From positions 186,001 through 250,000 of the forward strand of contig CAWHMD010000008.1 of assembly GCA_963830385.1 (NCBI GenBank): DNA of 64,000 nt. Reading direction: 5' to 3'. This stretch comes from Bog-532 sp963830385. Its GTDB lineage: Bacteria > Actinomycetota > Actinomycetes > Streptosporangiales > Streptosporangiaceae. The notes under the pieces were generated by a model. That model made no database searches, was not told where the DNA came from, and saw only the letters and a program-made list of their open reading frames with translations. Shown here piece by piece: positions 51,790-60,765 of the stretch. The position numbers and the translations under genes were made by a program. Every line of letters starts with the position of its first letter. Positions within the stretch are counted from its first letter, which is position 1.

Positions 51790-52592
51790 GACGGCCCGGG
51801 CACCGGCTCGGCGGACCGGGTGGCCAGCCCGGCCAGCAGGTAGCCGATCCGGGTCTCCAGCCCGGCCGCCAGCTGCCGGAACCGGGGATAGGTCTGCTCG
51901 TCCGGACCGCCCCCGGCGGCCGGGTCGGCGATGCTCCAGTGCACGTAGCCAGGATGGCCGGGGAACTCCGGGCACACCTCCCGCACCTTGTCGCACAGCG
52001 TGATCACGTAGTCGAACGAGTCGGCCGCGAACACGCTCAGGTGCTGGGACCGGTGGGTACTGAGGTCGATCCCCGCCTCGCGCATCACCCGGACCGCGTT
52101 GGGGTGCAGCGGCTTGGGCGCGCTGCCCGCGCTGCGGGCCAGCACCCGGCCGCCCGACCGGGCCCGCGTCAGCGCCTCGGCCAGCTGCGATCGGGCGCTG
52201 TTGCCGGTGCACAGGAACAGCACCCGCGCCAGCGGCGGATCACCAGCGGTGCCCGGCAGCCCCGGCAGCCCCGGCGGCGCGCCCGCCAGCCGCAGCCCCG
52301 GGTGCACGGCCCGGCCGGTCACGGTCAGCAGGTCACCGAACCGCGCCAGGTCGACCGTGTAGTACAGGTCCCGCCCGTCGGCCGAGCTGCGCCGCGCCGA
52401 CACCAGCCGCCCGGCCCGCAACTGCCCCAGGTGGTAGGAGACCAGGTTCTGCGGCTCGCCCACCAAGCTGGTCAGCTCACCCACCCGCCGGTCGCTGCGG
52501 GCCAGCTCCCGCAGCAGCTGCCAGCGCAGCGGATGCCCGGCCAGCCCCAGGAACCGGCGGGCATCACCGGCGTCGGTCTGTCCGGTGCCCAT
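51786..52592 (-). CDS. ArsR regulator fused to LMW-phosphatase-type arsenate reductase (ArsC)
   Basis: 268 residues in two domains. Residues 1-95 are an ArsR winged helix (LAGHPLRWQLLRELARSDRR, NLVSYHLGQLRAGRLVSARR, RDLYYTVDL). A Pro/Gly/Leu linker follows, then residues 120-240 form a low-molecular-weight phosphatase fold with the CX5R loop CTGNSARSQLAEAL (Cys128) and further cysteines in ITLCDKVREVCPEF that can relay disulfides as in thioredoxin-dependent ArsC. Head gene of an operon with chrA. It would sense and reduce arsenate in one polypeptide. Confidence 0.88.
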   Translation of the reverse strand: MGTGQTDAGDARRFLGLAGHPLRWQLLRELARSDRRVGELTSLVGEPQNLVSYHLGQLRAGRLVSARRSSADGRDLYYTVDLARFGDLLTVTGRAVHPGLRLAGAPPGLPGLPGTAGDPPLARVLFLCTGNSARSQLAEALTRARSGGRVLARSAGSAPKPLHPNAVRVMREAGIDLSTHRSQHLSVFAADSFDYVITLCDKVREVCPEFPGHPGYVHWSIADPAAGGGPDEQTYPRFRQLAAGLETRIGYLLAGLATRSAEPVPGPS

Positions 52593-52605
52593 AACCGCAA
52601 GTTAC

Positions 52606-52621
52606 ATCAAACTGGCTTGAT
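52606..52621. promoter_or_regulatory. ArsR-type operator ATCAA-N6-TTGAT
   Basis: ATCAA-ACTGGC-TTGAT, perfect arms 13 bp ahead of the ArsR-ArsC start. The pattern matches known operators of ArsR proteins and an AT-rich promoter region surrounds it. Confidence 0.7.
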
Positions 52622-52657
52622 ATTTAAGCCCGCAGGCACGGTGGGATGTCTCCGAGA

Positions 52658-52985
52658 TCATCCGGGACCTGTACGCCGGCCTCCAAGGTGGAAGGCCCGG
52701 GGGGTGTCGTCGGGCCGGACGACCTGGATGTAGCCGTTCTTGCGGCCCAGGCTGATGCACTGGATTACGAAGCCGATCGACAGCACCGGTAGCGCCGTGT
52801 CCCGGATCGAGGCCAGCAGCGTCTCGGCCGCCTGGCCGCCCAGGGGGAGGGCGACCGCGCACCCCATCCGCAGGTGGGCGGCGACCGCGGCCGGCGCGGT
52901 GATCGCGTCGCCGGCGCCGATCACGGAGCTCCCGCCGATGCAGCGCAGGTGCTCGCCCATCACGCTGGACAAGCTGCTCTGAGCC
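52658..52985 (-). pseudogene. C-terminal fragment of an NAD(P)/FAD oxidoreductase (NDH-2-like)
   Basis: The minus strand encodes SSVIGAGDAITAPAAVAAHL, then RMGCAVALPLGGQAAETLL and FVIQCISLGRKNGYIQVVRP, DDTPRAFHLGGRR. This is the FAD-binding GD motif plus the C-terminal part of a type II NADH-dehydrogenase-like flavoprotein. The N-terminal half, with both GxGxxG folds, is missing, and the last helix is cut off (ends GRRTGPG-stop). A dead fragment between the ArsR-ArsC gene and the haemoglobin gene. Confidence 0.65.
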
Positions 52986-53007
52986 GGCCGATCAGCGTCG
53001 GTTCCTA

Positions 53008-53472
53008 TCAGGGCTGGTAAGGCGGGGCGACGCCCCAGCCCCAGTGGGGTACCGGGGCTTTCCGGGCGACGTCGGCGCCGGGCTGGGAGTTGTGCATGGC
53101 GATCCGGGTAGCCCATTCCAGGTAGCCGATCAGCGCGGCCCGGAATTCGGGGTCGGCGGGCAGCTCGGCGTCGTCGGCGGCCAGGCTCATCAGCGAGGCG
53201 AACCGGAATCGCTGGCCTGCCGTGATGCCGAGGTTGAGATGGTGGGCGAGCATGGCCGGGTAGCCGCCGAGCTGGTCGGTGTACTCGGCCGGGCCGCCGA
53301 GGACCTCACACCACCAGGTGGTGACGTGCTCGCGGTGAGTGGCCTTGACGCCGCCGGGGAAGAACGGGCTGAGCAGGTCATCGCGTTCGACCCGGTCGTA
53401 GAAGCGGTTGATCATCCGCTCGATGGCTGGCCAGCCGCCGGCCCACTCGTACAGCGTCGGTATGTCCCCCAT
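53008..53472 (-). CDS. glbO: Group II truncated haemoglobin
   Basis: 154 residues, slightly longer than most members. PTLYEWAGGWPAIERMINRF and FYDRVERDDLLSPFFPGG are helix A/B-E features. Tyr26-type B10 residues lie in RFYDRV, and HREHVTTWWCEVLGGP has the CD-E region with the conserved Trp pair. The proximal His is in YPAMLAHHLNLGIT. The gene likely binds oxygen or detoxifies NO or peroxide near the respiratory chain. The flavoprotein remnant upstream may once have been its reductase. Confidence 0.9.
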   Translation of the reverse strand: MGDIPTLYEWAGGWPAIERMINRFYDRVERDDLLSPFFPGGVKATHREHVTTWWCEVLGGPAEYTDQLGGYPAMLAHHLNLGITAGQRFRFASLMSLAADDAELPADPEFRAALIGYLEWATRIAMHNSQPGADVARKAPVPHWGWGVAPPYQP

Positions 53473-53538
53473 GCGCCGGAGTGTAACACTGTAATCATTT
53501 CAGCCCGAAGGCATTTTCGCCGGCCCGTCCGGCCTTTG

Positions 53539-54387
53539 TCAGCCCAGCCCGGCCCACAGGTACCGGCCGCCGATCGCGATGACCAGCACCCCGACGATCC
53601 GGCGGATGGCCACCTCGGGAAGCCGGGACTGGAGGCGTGCGCCCAGGTAGGAGCCGGTCAGGCCCCCCGCTCCCAGCGCCAGGCCGGTCGGCCAGTTGGG
53701 CGCGACCGGGGCGTGGGCGTGCAGCGACAAGATCGTGAAGGTGATCACTCCGGCCACCGAGGTGACGAAGGTGGAGGCCAGCGCGGCCGGTGCCACCTCC
53801 GACGGCGGCCGCCCCGACCCGATCAGGACGGGAGCCAGGATCGAGCCGCCGCCGATGCCGTAGATCCCGCCGGCACAGCCCACCACTGCCGCCATGGACA
53901 CCAAGGCCGGCACCGGGATGGGCCGGGGCTGGCGAGCAGGCTCGTCCCGCCTGGCCGGTCGGCTCAGCGCCAGCCAGACGCCCAGGGGCAGCAGGACCGC
54001 CGCGACCACCAGATCGAACACGTGGGAGCCGGGCAGCAGTTCGACCCGGATCACCGATCCGGCGATGACGCCCGGCAGCGTCCCGGCGATCAGCAGGACC
54101 ACCAGCCGCCCGCCGGTCTGGCCCTGCCGCCAGTACCGGTACAGCGCACCCGGGGTGGCCACCACGTTGTACAGCAGGTTGGTCGGCGTGACCGCCGGGC
54201 TCGGTGTCCCCAGCACGCTGACCTGGAACGGCAGCAGGAGCACCGCCCCGGAGATACCGGCCGGGGTGGCACCCGCCGCCAGCACGAACGCGGCCAGCAG
54301 CGCTACGGCCTGCGTCCACCCGGGCCCAAGCACCACGCCATGGTAGCCATCGCCGGAACCGGCGGCCGGATGTCTCTTTGTGACCAT
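53539..54387 (-). CDS. TauE/SafE-family sulfite/sulfonate exporter
   Basis: 282 residues with about eight hydrophobic helices. The two half-repeats are LAAGATPAGISGAVLLLPFQ, TPTNLLYNVVATPGALYRYW and, in the second half, VGCAGGIYGIGGGSILAPVL, PAALASTFVTSVAGVITFT. These are the family's conserved loops. The start is set at ATG 54387; a GTG about 20 codons later (VVLGPGW) is possible. It is divergent from a molybdopterin oxidoreductase gene across 69 bp. Sulfur-oxyanion export is the family role. Confidence 0.82.
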   Translation of the reverse strand: MVTKRHPAAGSGDGYHGVVLGPGWTQAVALLAAFVLAAGATPAGISGAVLLLPFQVSVLGTPSPAVTPTNLLYNVVATPGALYRYWRQGQTGGRLVVLLIAGTLPGVIAGSVIRVELLPGSHVFDLVVAAVLLPLGVWLALSRPARRDEPARQPRPIPVPALVSMAAVVGCAGGIYGIGGGSILAPVLIGSGRPPSEVAPAALASTFVTSVAGVITFTILSLHAHAPVAPNWPTGLALGAGGLTGSYLGARLQSRLPEVAIRRIVGVLVIAIGGRYLWAGLG

Positions 54388-54456
54388 TGTGGGCCAGGGA
54401 GTAGCGGATAAATACTGCAAATTGGCGCAGGTCGCAGCGGGCCACAGGGAGAATTC

Positions 54457-56583
54457 ATGACTGCCGTAGACGAGCCGGCGACGGTGACTGTTCGTGGGGC
54501 GTGCCCGCATGATTGCCCGGACACCTGCGCGATGCTGATTCAGGTGCGTGACGGCCGCGCGGTGGAGGTGCGGGGCGATCCGGAGCACCCGTTCACCCGT
54601 GGCGGTCTGTGCGTGAAGGTGAACAACTACATCGACAAGACCTACAGCCCGGACCGGGTGCTGTACCCGATGCGGCGCAACGGCCCGAAGGGCAGCGGTG
54701 AGTTCACCCGGGTGTCCTGGGACGAGGCGCTGGATGAGATCGCCGGCCGGTTCCGGTCCGCGATCGCGGAGCACGGCCCGGAAACCGTCATGCCGGTCAG
54801 CTACCTGGGCACCGAAGGCATCCTGAACGGCCTGAACGTGGGCGACCCTTTCTTCAACAAACTGGGCGCCACCATCACCGAGCGCACCTATTGCGATTCC
54901 GGGGCCTGCACCGCCTACACGATGACGATCGGCGCCACCGCGGGTGTGGATCCGGAAAGCCTGGTGCACTCCCGCTACATCCTCATCTGGGCCTGCAACA
55001 TGATCTCGACCAACCTGCACCTGTGGCCGTTCGTGGCCGAGGCGCAGCGCCGCGGGGCCAAGGTCGTGGTGATCGACCCGATGCGGCACCGGACCGCCAC
55101 CCACGCGGACTGGTACATCCCGATCAAGCCCGGGACCGACGGCGCGCTGGCGCTGGCCATGATGAACGTGATCATCGGCGAGGGTCTCACCGACGAGGCC
55201 TACGTCCGCGACTACACCGTCGGCTACGACGAGCTGGCCGAGCGGGTCACCCGGTACACCCCGGAATGGGCGGCCGAGCAGACCGGCATCCCGGCCGAGG
55301 ACATCCGCACGCTGGCCCGTGAGTACGCCACCAGCCAGCCGTCGATGATCAGGATCGGGGTGGCCATCGAACGGCAGGCCGGAGGCGGGCAGACGGTCCG
55401 CTCGATCGCCTGCCTGCCCGCGCTGACCGGGGCCTGGCGGCAGGTCGGCGGCGGCCTGCTGCAGCTGCCGCTGTGGGCGTTCCCGGTGAACTGGCCCGCC
55501 CTGCTGCACCCCGAGCTGGCCACCCCGGGGACCCGGGTGGTCAACCAGTACCTGCTGGGCCGGGCGCTGACCGGGGAGCTGGACCTCGACCCGCCCATCA
55601 CCGCGCTGATGGTGTACAACTCCAACCCGGTGGTGGTCTGCCCCGAACAGGGCAAGCTGATCTCAGGCCTGGCCCGGGATGACCTGTTCACCGTGGTCAG
55701 CGACCATTTCCTGACCGACACCGCCCGCTACGCCGACCTGGTGCTGCCCGCCACGACCCAGCTGGAGCAGCACGACATCATGTTCAGCTGGGGTCACCTG
55801 TACGTCACGCTGAACACCCCGGCCGTCGAGCCGGTCGGCGAGGCCATCTCCAACACCGAGCTGTTCCGGCGGCTGGCCGCCCGGATGGGGTTCACCGAGG
55901 ACTGCTTCACGCGTTCGGATGAGCAGATGATGGCCGAGGCCTTCGACTGGTCCGCCCCGCCGATGGCAGGGATCAGCCTGGACTCCCTCCGGCGGACCGG
56001 CTGGGCCCGGCTCAGCCTGCCACCCGCCGACCAGTACGCTCCGCACGCCGAAGGTAACTTCCCGACCCCGTCCGGGAAGGTCGAGTTCCGTTCCTCGCTG
56101 GCTGAACAGGCCGGCAACTTCGTGCTTCCGCTGTTCCGGCAGGGCAGCAACGAATACCAGCCGGGCGGCACCGTCGATCCGCTGCCGCACTACGTGCCGC
56201 CCCGCGAGGCCGGCGACGGCCGATACCGGCTCAACCTGATCTCGCCCAAGTCCCACGCCTACCTCAACTCCAGCGCCGGCGATCAGCCTGCGCAGCGCCG
56301 TGTGCAAGGCGAGCAGACGGTGACCGTGCACCCGGGCGACGCCGCCGCCCGCGGCATCGCCGACGGTGCCTACGTCCGCGTGTTCAACGACCGCGGCCAG
56401 TTCATCGCGCTGGCCAAGGTGAGCGACGACATCGCCGCCGGGGTGGTCATGGCCCCGATGGGCGCGTGGCGCAAGAACGCGAAAGGCCACGCCACCGTCA
56501 ACGCGGTCAACCCCTTCGCCTTCGCCGACCTGGGCAACGCCCCGACCTTCTCCGACACCAAGGTGGAGATCGAGCCGGCCTGA
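54457..56583 (+). CDS. Molybdopterin oxidoreductase (DMSO reductase family)
   Basis: 708 residues. The N-terminal 4Fe-4S site is GACPHDCPDTCAM, then GLCVKVNNY with the fourth Cys. Mo-bis-MGD binding regions follow (LGTEGILNGLNVGDPFFNKL, IWACNMISTNLHLWPF, MVYNSNPVVVCPEQGKL). The C-terminal molydopterin-dinucleotide-binding barrel has LISPKSHAYLNSS and VTVHPGDAAARGI. The likely Mo ligand position is in TYCDSGACTAYT. No membrane anchor or Fe-S subunit gene adjoins it, so it is probably cytoplasmic. Substrate unknown. The neighbouring TauE gene hints at a sulfur compound. Confidence 0.85.
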   Translation: MTAVDEPATVTVRGACPHDCPDTCAMLIQVRDGRAVEVRGDPEHPFTRGGLCVKVNNYIDKTYSPDRVLYPMRRNGPKGSGEFTRVSWDEALDEIAGRFRSAIAEHGPETVMPVSYLGTEGILNGLNVGDPFFNKLGATITERTYCDSGACTAYTMTIGATAGVDPESLVHSRYILIWACNMISTNLHLWPFVAEAQRRGAKVVVIDPMRHRTATHADWYIPIKPGTDGALALAMMNVIIGEGLTDEAYVRDYTVGYDELAERVTRYTPEWAAEQTGIPAEDIRTLAREYATSQPSMIRIGVAIERQAGGGQTVRSIACLPALTGAWRQVGGGLLQLPLWAFPVNWPALLHPELATPGTRVVNQYLLGRALTGELDLDPPITALMVYNSNPVVVCPEQGKLISGLARDDLFTVVSDHFLTDTARYADLVLPATTQLEQHDIMFSWGHLYVTLNTPAVEPVGEAISNTELFRRLAARMGFTEDCFTRSDEQMMAEAFDWSAPPMAGISLDSLRRTGWARLSLPPADQYAPHAEGNFPTPSGKVEFRSSLAEQAGNFVLPLFRQGSNEYQPGGTVDPLPHYVPPREAGDGRYRLNLISPKSHAYLNSSAGDQPAQRRVQGEQTVTVHPGDAAARGIADGAYVRVFNDRGQFIALAKVSDDIAAGVVMAPMGAWRKNAKGHATVNAVNPFAFADLGNAPTFSDTKVEIEPA

Positions 56584-56605
56584 CGTCAGCCGCCGGCGGC
56601 GGGCA

Positions 56606-57376
56606 TCAGCCCCGGCCCAGGCAGTGCTCGCGGATGGTCTCGAGTACCAGCCGCGGCTCGCGCACGGTGGGGTAGTGGTCGACTCCGGGCATGTCGATCA
56701 GCCGGCAGCCGGGGATGCGCTCGGCCGCCTGCTTGTTGCTGTCGATGAGGGCCGGCCGGTCGCGGTCGCCGATCATCAGGACGGCCGGCGTCCGCAACTG
56801 GTCAAGACGGTCGAAGACCGGCTCGCTTTCGCGCTTGAATTCCTCGCTGGGCAGGGCGCGTTCGGCCGAGCGCATCAGCTCGGTGATGAAAGGGTCGTCG
56901 CCGGCCGCGGCCCACACGCTCAGCTGCAGCTCGAGGATGCCTTCCTCGTCGCCGGCCGCGACCAGCGCGTCGAATCGGGCGTCGAGTTCAGGCTCGTCCG
57001 GCCACTGGTACCCGGGTATGCCGGGGCACAGCAGCACCATCGACCGCACCCGATCCGGCTCGGCCAGCGCCAGCTGGATCGCGGTGCCGCCGCCCATGCT
57101 GCAGCCGGCCAGGTGCACCTGCGTGAGACCGAAGTGATCCAGCACCGCCCGCAGGTCGCCCAGCGGCGTGAATTCCTCGGTGGCGGCCGGGGATCGCCCG
57201 TAGCCGCGGCTGTCGTAGCGGATCACCCGGAAGTCGCCGGTGAGGCCCGGCCAGACCGGATCCCACAACCTGGCATCGGAGATCCCCGAATGCAGGAGCA
57301 CCAGCGCCGGCCCGGTCCCGCCGGAATGCTCGGCCCACAGCCGGTCCGATCCCGCCGGCACCATCGTCTCGGTCAT
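56606..57376 (-). CDS. Alpha/beta hydrolase (3-oxoadipate enol-lactonase-like)
   Basis: 256 residues with a canonical alpha/beta fold: LVLLHSGISDARLWDPVWPG at the oxyanion loop, YDSRGYGRSPAATEEFT, nucleophile elbow LAGCSMGGGTAIQLAL (Ser in GCSMGG), acid in LMIGDRDRPALID and catalytic His in MPGVDHYPTVREP. The layout matches small enol-lactonases and haloperoxidase-type esterases. Convergent with the molybdopterin gene and divergent from a universal stress protein gene. Confidence 0.85.
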   Translation of the reverse strand: MTETMVPAGSDRLWAEHSGGTGPALVLLHSGISDARLWDPVWPGLTGDFRVIRYDSRGYGRSPAATEEFTPLGDLRAVLDHFGLTQVHLAGCSMGGGTAIQLALAEPDRVRSMVLLCPGIPGYQWPDEPELDARFDALVAAGDEEGILELQLSVWAAAGDDPFITELMRSAERALPSEEFKRESEPVFDRLDQLRTPAVLMIGDRDRPALIDSNKQAAERIPGCRLIDMPGVDHYPTVREPRLVLETIREHCLGRG

Positions 57377-57460
57377 GACCCCGAGTATGGGGGGCCACCA
57401 CGCCCGCGCCTAGAGTGTTCCGCGATCACCGACGATGATCAACAGACCGGAGGTATGACG

Positions 57461-57919
57461 ATGAACGCTGCCGTGCCGCCTGGCGCGAGGTTGCATCTTA
57501 TTGTCGGTTACGACGGGTCGCCTCCGTCCGTCCGGGCGCTGGAGGCGGCGGCCCGGCTGCTCACCGGCCGCACCGGTCAGATCCTGGTGCTGTACGTGGC
57601 ACACCTGTCGGCCGCCGACTCGATGTCGCCCGACGCGCTGGCCGAGATGGAGCAGAGCTTCAGCGAGATCGCCGTCGACCTGCGGGCCCAGGCCGAGGAG
57701 CAGCTGCGCGGGCGCGAGGACCGCTGGCAGTTCGAGTGGCGCCAGGGGGAGATCGCCCGGGAGCTGACCGGGGAAGCGGTCCGCCTCGGCGAGGCCGAGC
57801 CGGCCGACACGGTGGCGATCGTGGTTGGCAGCTCCTCCCACGCGATGCACCGGGTGATCGGCTCGGTGGCCGTCAGCCTGAGCCGCCACTCGCCGGTCCC
57901 GCTGGTCATCGTCCCCTAA
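57461..57919 (+). CDS. Universal stress protein (UspA-like)
   Basis: 152 residues from ATG 57461, where GGAGG lies 7 bases upstream (the earlier ATG at 57455 is too close). The single Usp domain has LIVGYDGSPPSVRALEAAAR at the start and VAIVVGSSSHAMHRVIGSVA at the end. The ATP-binding pattern G-x2-G-x9-G(S/T) is only partly kept (GSSS...GSVA), so nucleotide binding is uncertain. It overlaps the convergent ligase gene by 4 bp. Confidence 0.82.
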   Translation: MNAAVPPGARLHLIVGYDGSPPSVRALEAAARLLTGRTGQILVLYVAHLSAADSMSPDALAEMEQSFSEIAVDLRAQAEEQLRGREDRWQFEWRQGEIARELTGEAVRLGEAEPADTVAIVVGSSSHAMHRVIGSVAVSLSRHSPVPLVIVP

Positions 57920-58899
57920 GGGGCCAACGGCTCACGGATTACGCCGGCGGGGTCTTTGTCGTCTCGCAGCCCCTGGTAGGAGGCCGCCCGCAGCCTGCCT
58001 TCGGGGGTCCAGGCGGCGAACGCGACCTCGACGACCAGCGACGGCCGCACCCAGACCGCCCCGCGGGCGTGGTCGCGGGGCAGTTCCTGCGCGAACGGGC
58101 TGGCGGGCTCCTGGAGCGGCGCCAGTTTGCTCCCGAGCAGCAGCAGCGTCTGCTCGGTGAACCCGGTGCCGACGTGGCCGACGTAGGCCAGGCCACCGGG
58201 GTCGTGCACACCCAGCAGCAGCGAGCCGATCTGGCCGGTCCGGCCCTTTTCGCCGCGCCGCCAGCCGCCGACCACGAACTCCTGCCGGTAGACGTTCTTG
58301 GTCTTGCGCCAGTCCGGTGACCGGCGGCCGGGCTGGTAGGCCGAGCCGAGCCGTTTGGCCACGATGCCTTCCAGGCCGTGCTGACGGGAGACCGCCAGCA
58401 CATCCGCCCCCGCGTGCCCGGTGAACGAGGGCGGCACCTGCCAGCTCCCGCCGCTCCGGTCCAGCCCCAGGTCCAGGCCGTCCAGCAGCTCACGGCGGTG
58501 CGCGTACGGCTCCCCGAGCAGCGAATGACCGGCCGCCTGCAGCACGTCGAAGATCAGGTAAGACACCGGGATACGGCTGGACAGCCGGGCCGCCTGCGCC
58601 GCCGAGGTGACGTGCATGCGCTGCTGCAGCTGGGCGAAGCTCGGCCGGCCATCCTCGAACGCGACGATCTCCCCGTCCAGCAGCAGCGGTCCGTCGGCCG
58701 CGGCCGCGAGCGCGGCCAGTTCGGGGTAGGCGACGGTGATGTCCCGGCGGGTCCGTGAGGTCAGCCGGATCTGGCCGCCGTCGAGGTACGCCAGAGCCCG
58801 GACGCCGTCCCACTTCATCTCGAACGCCCATCCCGCGTCGTCGCGGGGCAGCGGGCCGGGCACGGCCATCATCGGGACCAGAGCAGCGGGAACAGTCAT
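57916..58899 (-). CDS. ATP-dependent DNA ligase (LigC/LigD-ligase-type)
   Basis: 327 residues. Nucleotidyltransferase motif I with the AMP-accepting lysine is EMKWDGVRALAY, motif III LLLDGEIVAFEDG, motif IV EGIVAKRLGSAYQPG, motif V WRKTKNVYRQEFVVGGW. An OB-fold C-terminal domain follows. No N-terminal DNA-binding, polymerase or nuclease domain is fused, so it is a LigC-like short ligase of the bacterial end-joining set. Start at ATG 58899 gives the conserved N-terminus; upstream M at 58935 would add twelve residues. Confidence 0.88.
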   Translation of the reverse strand: MTVPAALVPMMAVPGPLPRDDAGWAFEMKWDGVRALAYLDGGQIRLTSRTRRDITVAYPELAALAAAADGPLLLDGEIVAFEDGRPSFAQLQQRMHVTSAAQAARLSSRIPVSYLIFDVLQAAGHSLLGEPYAHRRELLDGLDLGLDRSGGSWQVPPSFTGHAGADVLAVSRQHGLEGIVAKRLGSAYQPGRRSPDWRKTKNVYRQEFVVGGWRRGEKGRTGQIGSLLLGVHDPGGLAYVGHVGTGFTEQTLLLLGSKLAPLQEPASPFAQELPRDHARGAVWVRPSLVVEVAFAAWTPEGRLRAASYQGLRDDKDPAGVIREPLAP

Positions 58900-58986
58900 A
58901 GAAAATCGCACGTCAGCATACCTGTCCGAGATCAAGGAACAGGTCGCGGCGCGGGGGAGTTTCAGCTACCCGTGTGGTCGAGACGC

Positions 58987-60297
58987 ATGACGCTGCCCAA
59001 GGCAGGCGCATTCTGGATCCTGGCGGGGGTGTTCCTGCTGGTGTTCTTCGCGTCGGCTGCGGCGTCGCCGCTGTACGGCGTGTACCAGGACCGGTTCCAT
59101 TTCTCCGACGCCACCTTGACCGCCGTGTTCGCCGTGTACGTGCTGGTCCTGCTGGTCACGCTGCTGTTCTTCGGCTCGCTGTCGGACTACCTGGGCCGGC
59201 GCCCGGTCATCGTCGCGGCGCTGGTCTTCAGCGTGGCCGGCTGTGCGGTGTTCCTGGTCGCCCGTGGCACCGGGGCGCTGTTCGCGGCCCGGTCACTGCA
59301 GGGCATCGCCAGCGGGCTGGCCACCGGCCCGACCGGCGCCGCGCTGATCGACCTGCAGCCCCCCGGCAGCCACCGGGCACCGCTGGTGACCAGCGTCTTC
59401 TCCAGTCTCGGGCTGGCCCTGGGCGGGCTCATCACCAGCGTGCTGGTCCAGTACGCGCCGGCCCCTACCCGCCTGGTCTGGTGGGTGCTGCTGGCCATCT
59501 TCGCCGCCGGCATCGTGGCCGTGCTGTTCATGCCCGAACCGGGTGGCCGCCGTCCCGGGGTGCTGGGCTCGCTGCGGCCCCACGTCGCCGTGCCCCGCCC
59601 GGCCCGGCGGACCTTCGCCGCCGCCGTCCCCAGCATCGTCACCGGCTGGGCCCTCGGGGGCCTGTACCTGTCGCTCGGGCCGACGCTGGCCGCCCAGGCG
59701 ACCGGCTCACCGAACCTGCTGTGGGGCGGACTGGTGATCTTCCTGCTCTGCGGTACCGGAGCGGCCGCCGCCCTGCTGCTGCGCAACGTCGGCGCCCGGA
59801 CGACGATGCTGACCGGCTGCCTGTTCCTGCTGGTGGGCATGGCGGTGACGTTGGGCGCGATCGCGGCCACCACGTCCGCCGTCTTCCTGATCGGCAGCGG
59901 CGTCGCGGGCGTGGGCTTCGGGCTGGCCTTCCTGGGTTCCTTCCGGGTCGTCACCGCGCTGGCCGAGCCCGGTGACCGGGCCGGCCTGGTGACCGCCATC
60001 TACATCGTCGGCTACCTCGCGTTCAGCATCCCCGCGCTGATCGCCGGGGTGGCGACAACCAGGTTCGGGCTGCACTCGACCGCGCTGGTCTACTCGGCCG
60101 CGCTCGCCGTGCTGGCCGCCGCCGCCGTCGGCATCCTGCTGTCCGGCGCGATCAGGAGACGGCCGCCTTCAGCAGCTCGACGACCTTCTGCTCCACCGCC
60201 GGAGACCACTTCGGCACCGCGAACGACACCGGCCAGATATCCCCGTCGTCGAGGTGAGCGGCGTCCTGAAACTCCAGGGTCGAATACCGCTGGCTGA
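58987..60297 (+). CDS. Major facilitator superfamily transporter
   Basis: 436 residues from ATG 58987. Twelve-helix-type pattern with the MFS loop 2-3 motif FFGSLSDYLGRRPVIVAALV and LQGIASGLATGPTGAALIDL. The hydrophobic region ends at SAALAVLAAAAVGILLSGAI (about 60155). The last 45 residues are Arg/Pro/Ser-rich and lie entirely over the antisense DUF1801 gene, so a frameshift or readthrough near the stop is possible and the true end may be close to 60160. A drug or metabolite exporter of DHA type. Confidence 0.8.
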   Translation: MTLPKAGAFWILAGVFLLVFFASAAASPLYGVYQDRFHFSDATLTAVFAVYVLVLLVTLLFFGSLSDYLGRRPVIVAALVFSVAGCAVFLVARGTGALFAARSLQGIASGLATGPTGAALIDLQPPGSHRAPLVTSVFSSLGLALGGLITSVLVQYAPAPTRLVWWVLLAIFAAGIVAVLFMPEPGGRRPGVLGSLRPHVAVPRPARRTFAAAVPSIVTGWALGGLYLSLGPTLAAQATGSPNLLWGGLVIFLLCGTGAAAALLLRNVGARTTMLTGCLFLLVGMAVTLGAIAATTSAVFLIGSGVAGVGFGLAFLGSFRVVTALAEPGDRAGLVTAIYIVGYLAFSIPALIAGVATTRFGLHSTALVYSAALAVLAAAAVGILLSGAIRRRPPSAARRPSAPPPETTSAPRTTPARYPRRRGERRPETPGSNTAG

Positions 60298-60586
60298 ACT
60301 TGCCCGCGTTCTTGAACGCGAAGATGGTCTTGCCCTCGGGGTTGGCGTAGGCGGGCATCCCGTACCAGGTCTTGGCCGACAGCTGCGGGGCGTTTTCGGT
60401 CACGGCGGCGTGGACGCGCTCGGCCACCGCCCGGTCTTCCGGGTTCATCTTGGCGATCGAGTCGAGGGCCGCCTGCAACTCGTCGGCCTTTTTGGCGCCC
60501 TTCTTGCCTTCGGCGCGCAGTTCGGCGGCGCGCTGCTTCATCGCGGCCCGCTCCTCCGCGGAGAAGCCGGAACTGGTCGCTGACAT
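60152..60586 (-). CDS. DUF1801 family (YdhG-like, putative iron chaperone)
   Basis: 144 residues from ATG 60586, chosen because GGCAGG lies 6-7 bases upstream (ATG 60592 is too close). The N-terminus is a Lys/Ala-rich helix (SAEERAAMKQRAAELRAEGK) and the fold core is VHAAVTENAPQLSAKTWYGM, PAYANPEGKTIFAFKNAGKF and EQKVVELLKAAVS. The family is related to frataxin-like YdhG/Fra. Function unproven. The gene overlaps the annotated MFS end by 146 bp. Confidence 0.75.
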   Translation of the reverse strand: MSATSSGFSAEERAAMKQRAAELRAEGKKGAKKADELQAALDSIAKMNPEDRAVAERVHAAVTENAPQLSAKTWYGMPAYANPEGKTIFAFKNAGKFSQRYSTLEFQDAAHLDDGDIWPVSFAVPKWSPAVEQKVVELLKAAVS

Positions 60587-60765
60587 GGTCATCCTGCCTT
60601 TCGGTCGGTACGGGCCGGTGGCACCGGCCCTGATTCGAAGGCTAGGCCGGCCGTGGCCGCGGGTGCTTCTCGATTCCTGACCAATGCTCCGGGCCTGATG
60701 CTTAACTCGCGCGGCGAGGGCTAGTACGGTCGGGGCGGGGAAGGATGATCATCGGAAGGAGATCG

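Noticed and set aside
53539..55509. Long minus-strand frame extending TauE over the molybdopterin gene
   Set aside because: The extra N-terminal part is antisense to conserved molybdopterin motifs. TauE homology starts after 54387.
60160..60297. Arg/Pro-rich C-terminal tail of the MFS protein as a functional domain
   Set aside because: It lies completely over the antisense DUF1801 gene and looks like readthrough. More likely the true end is near 60160.
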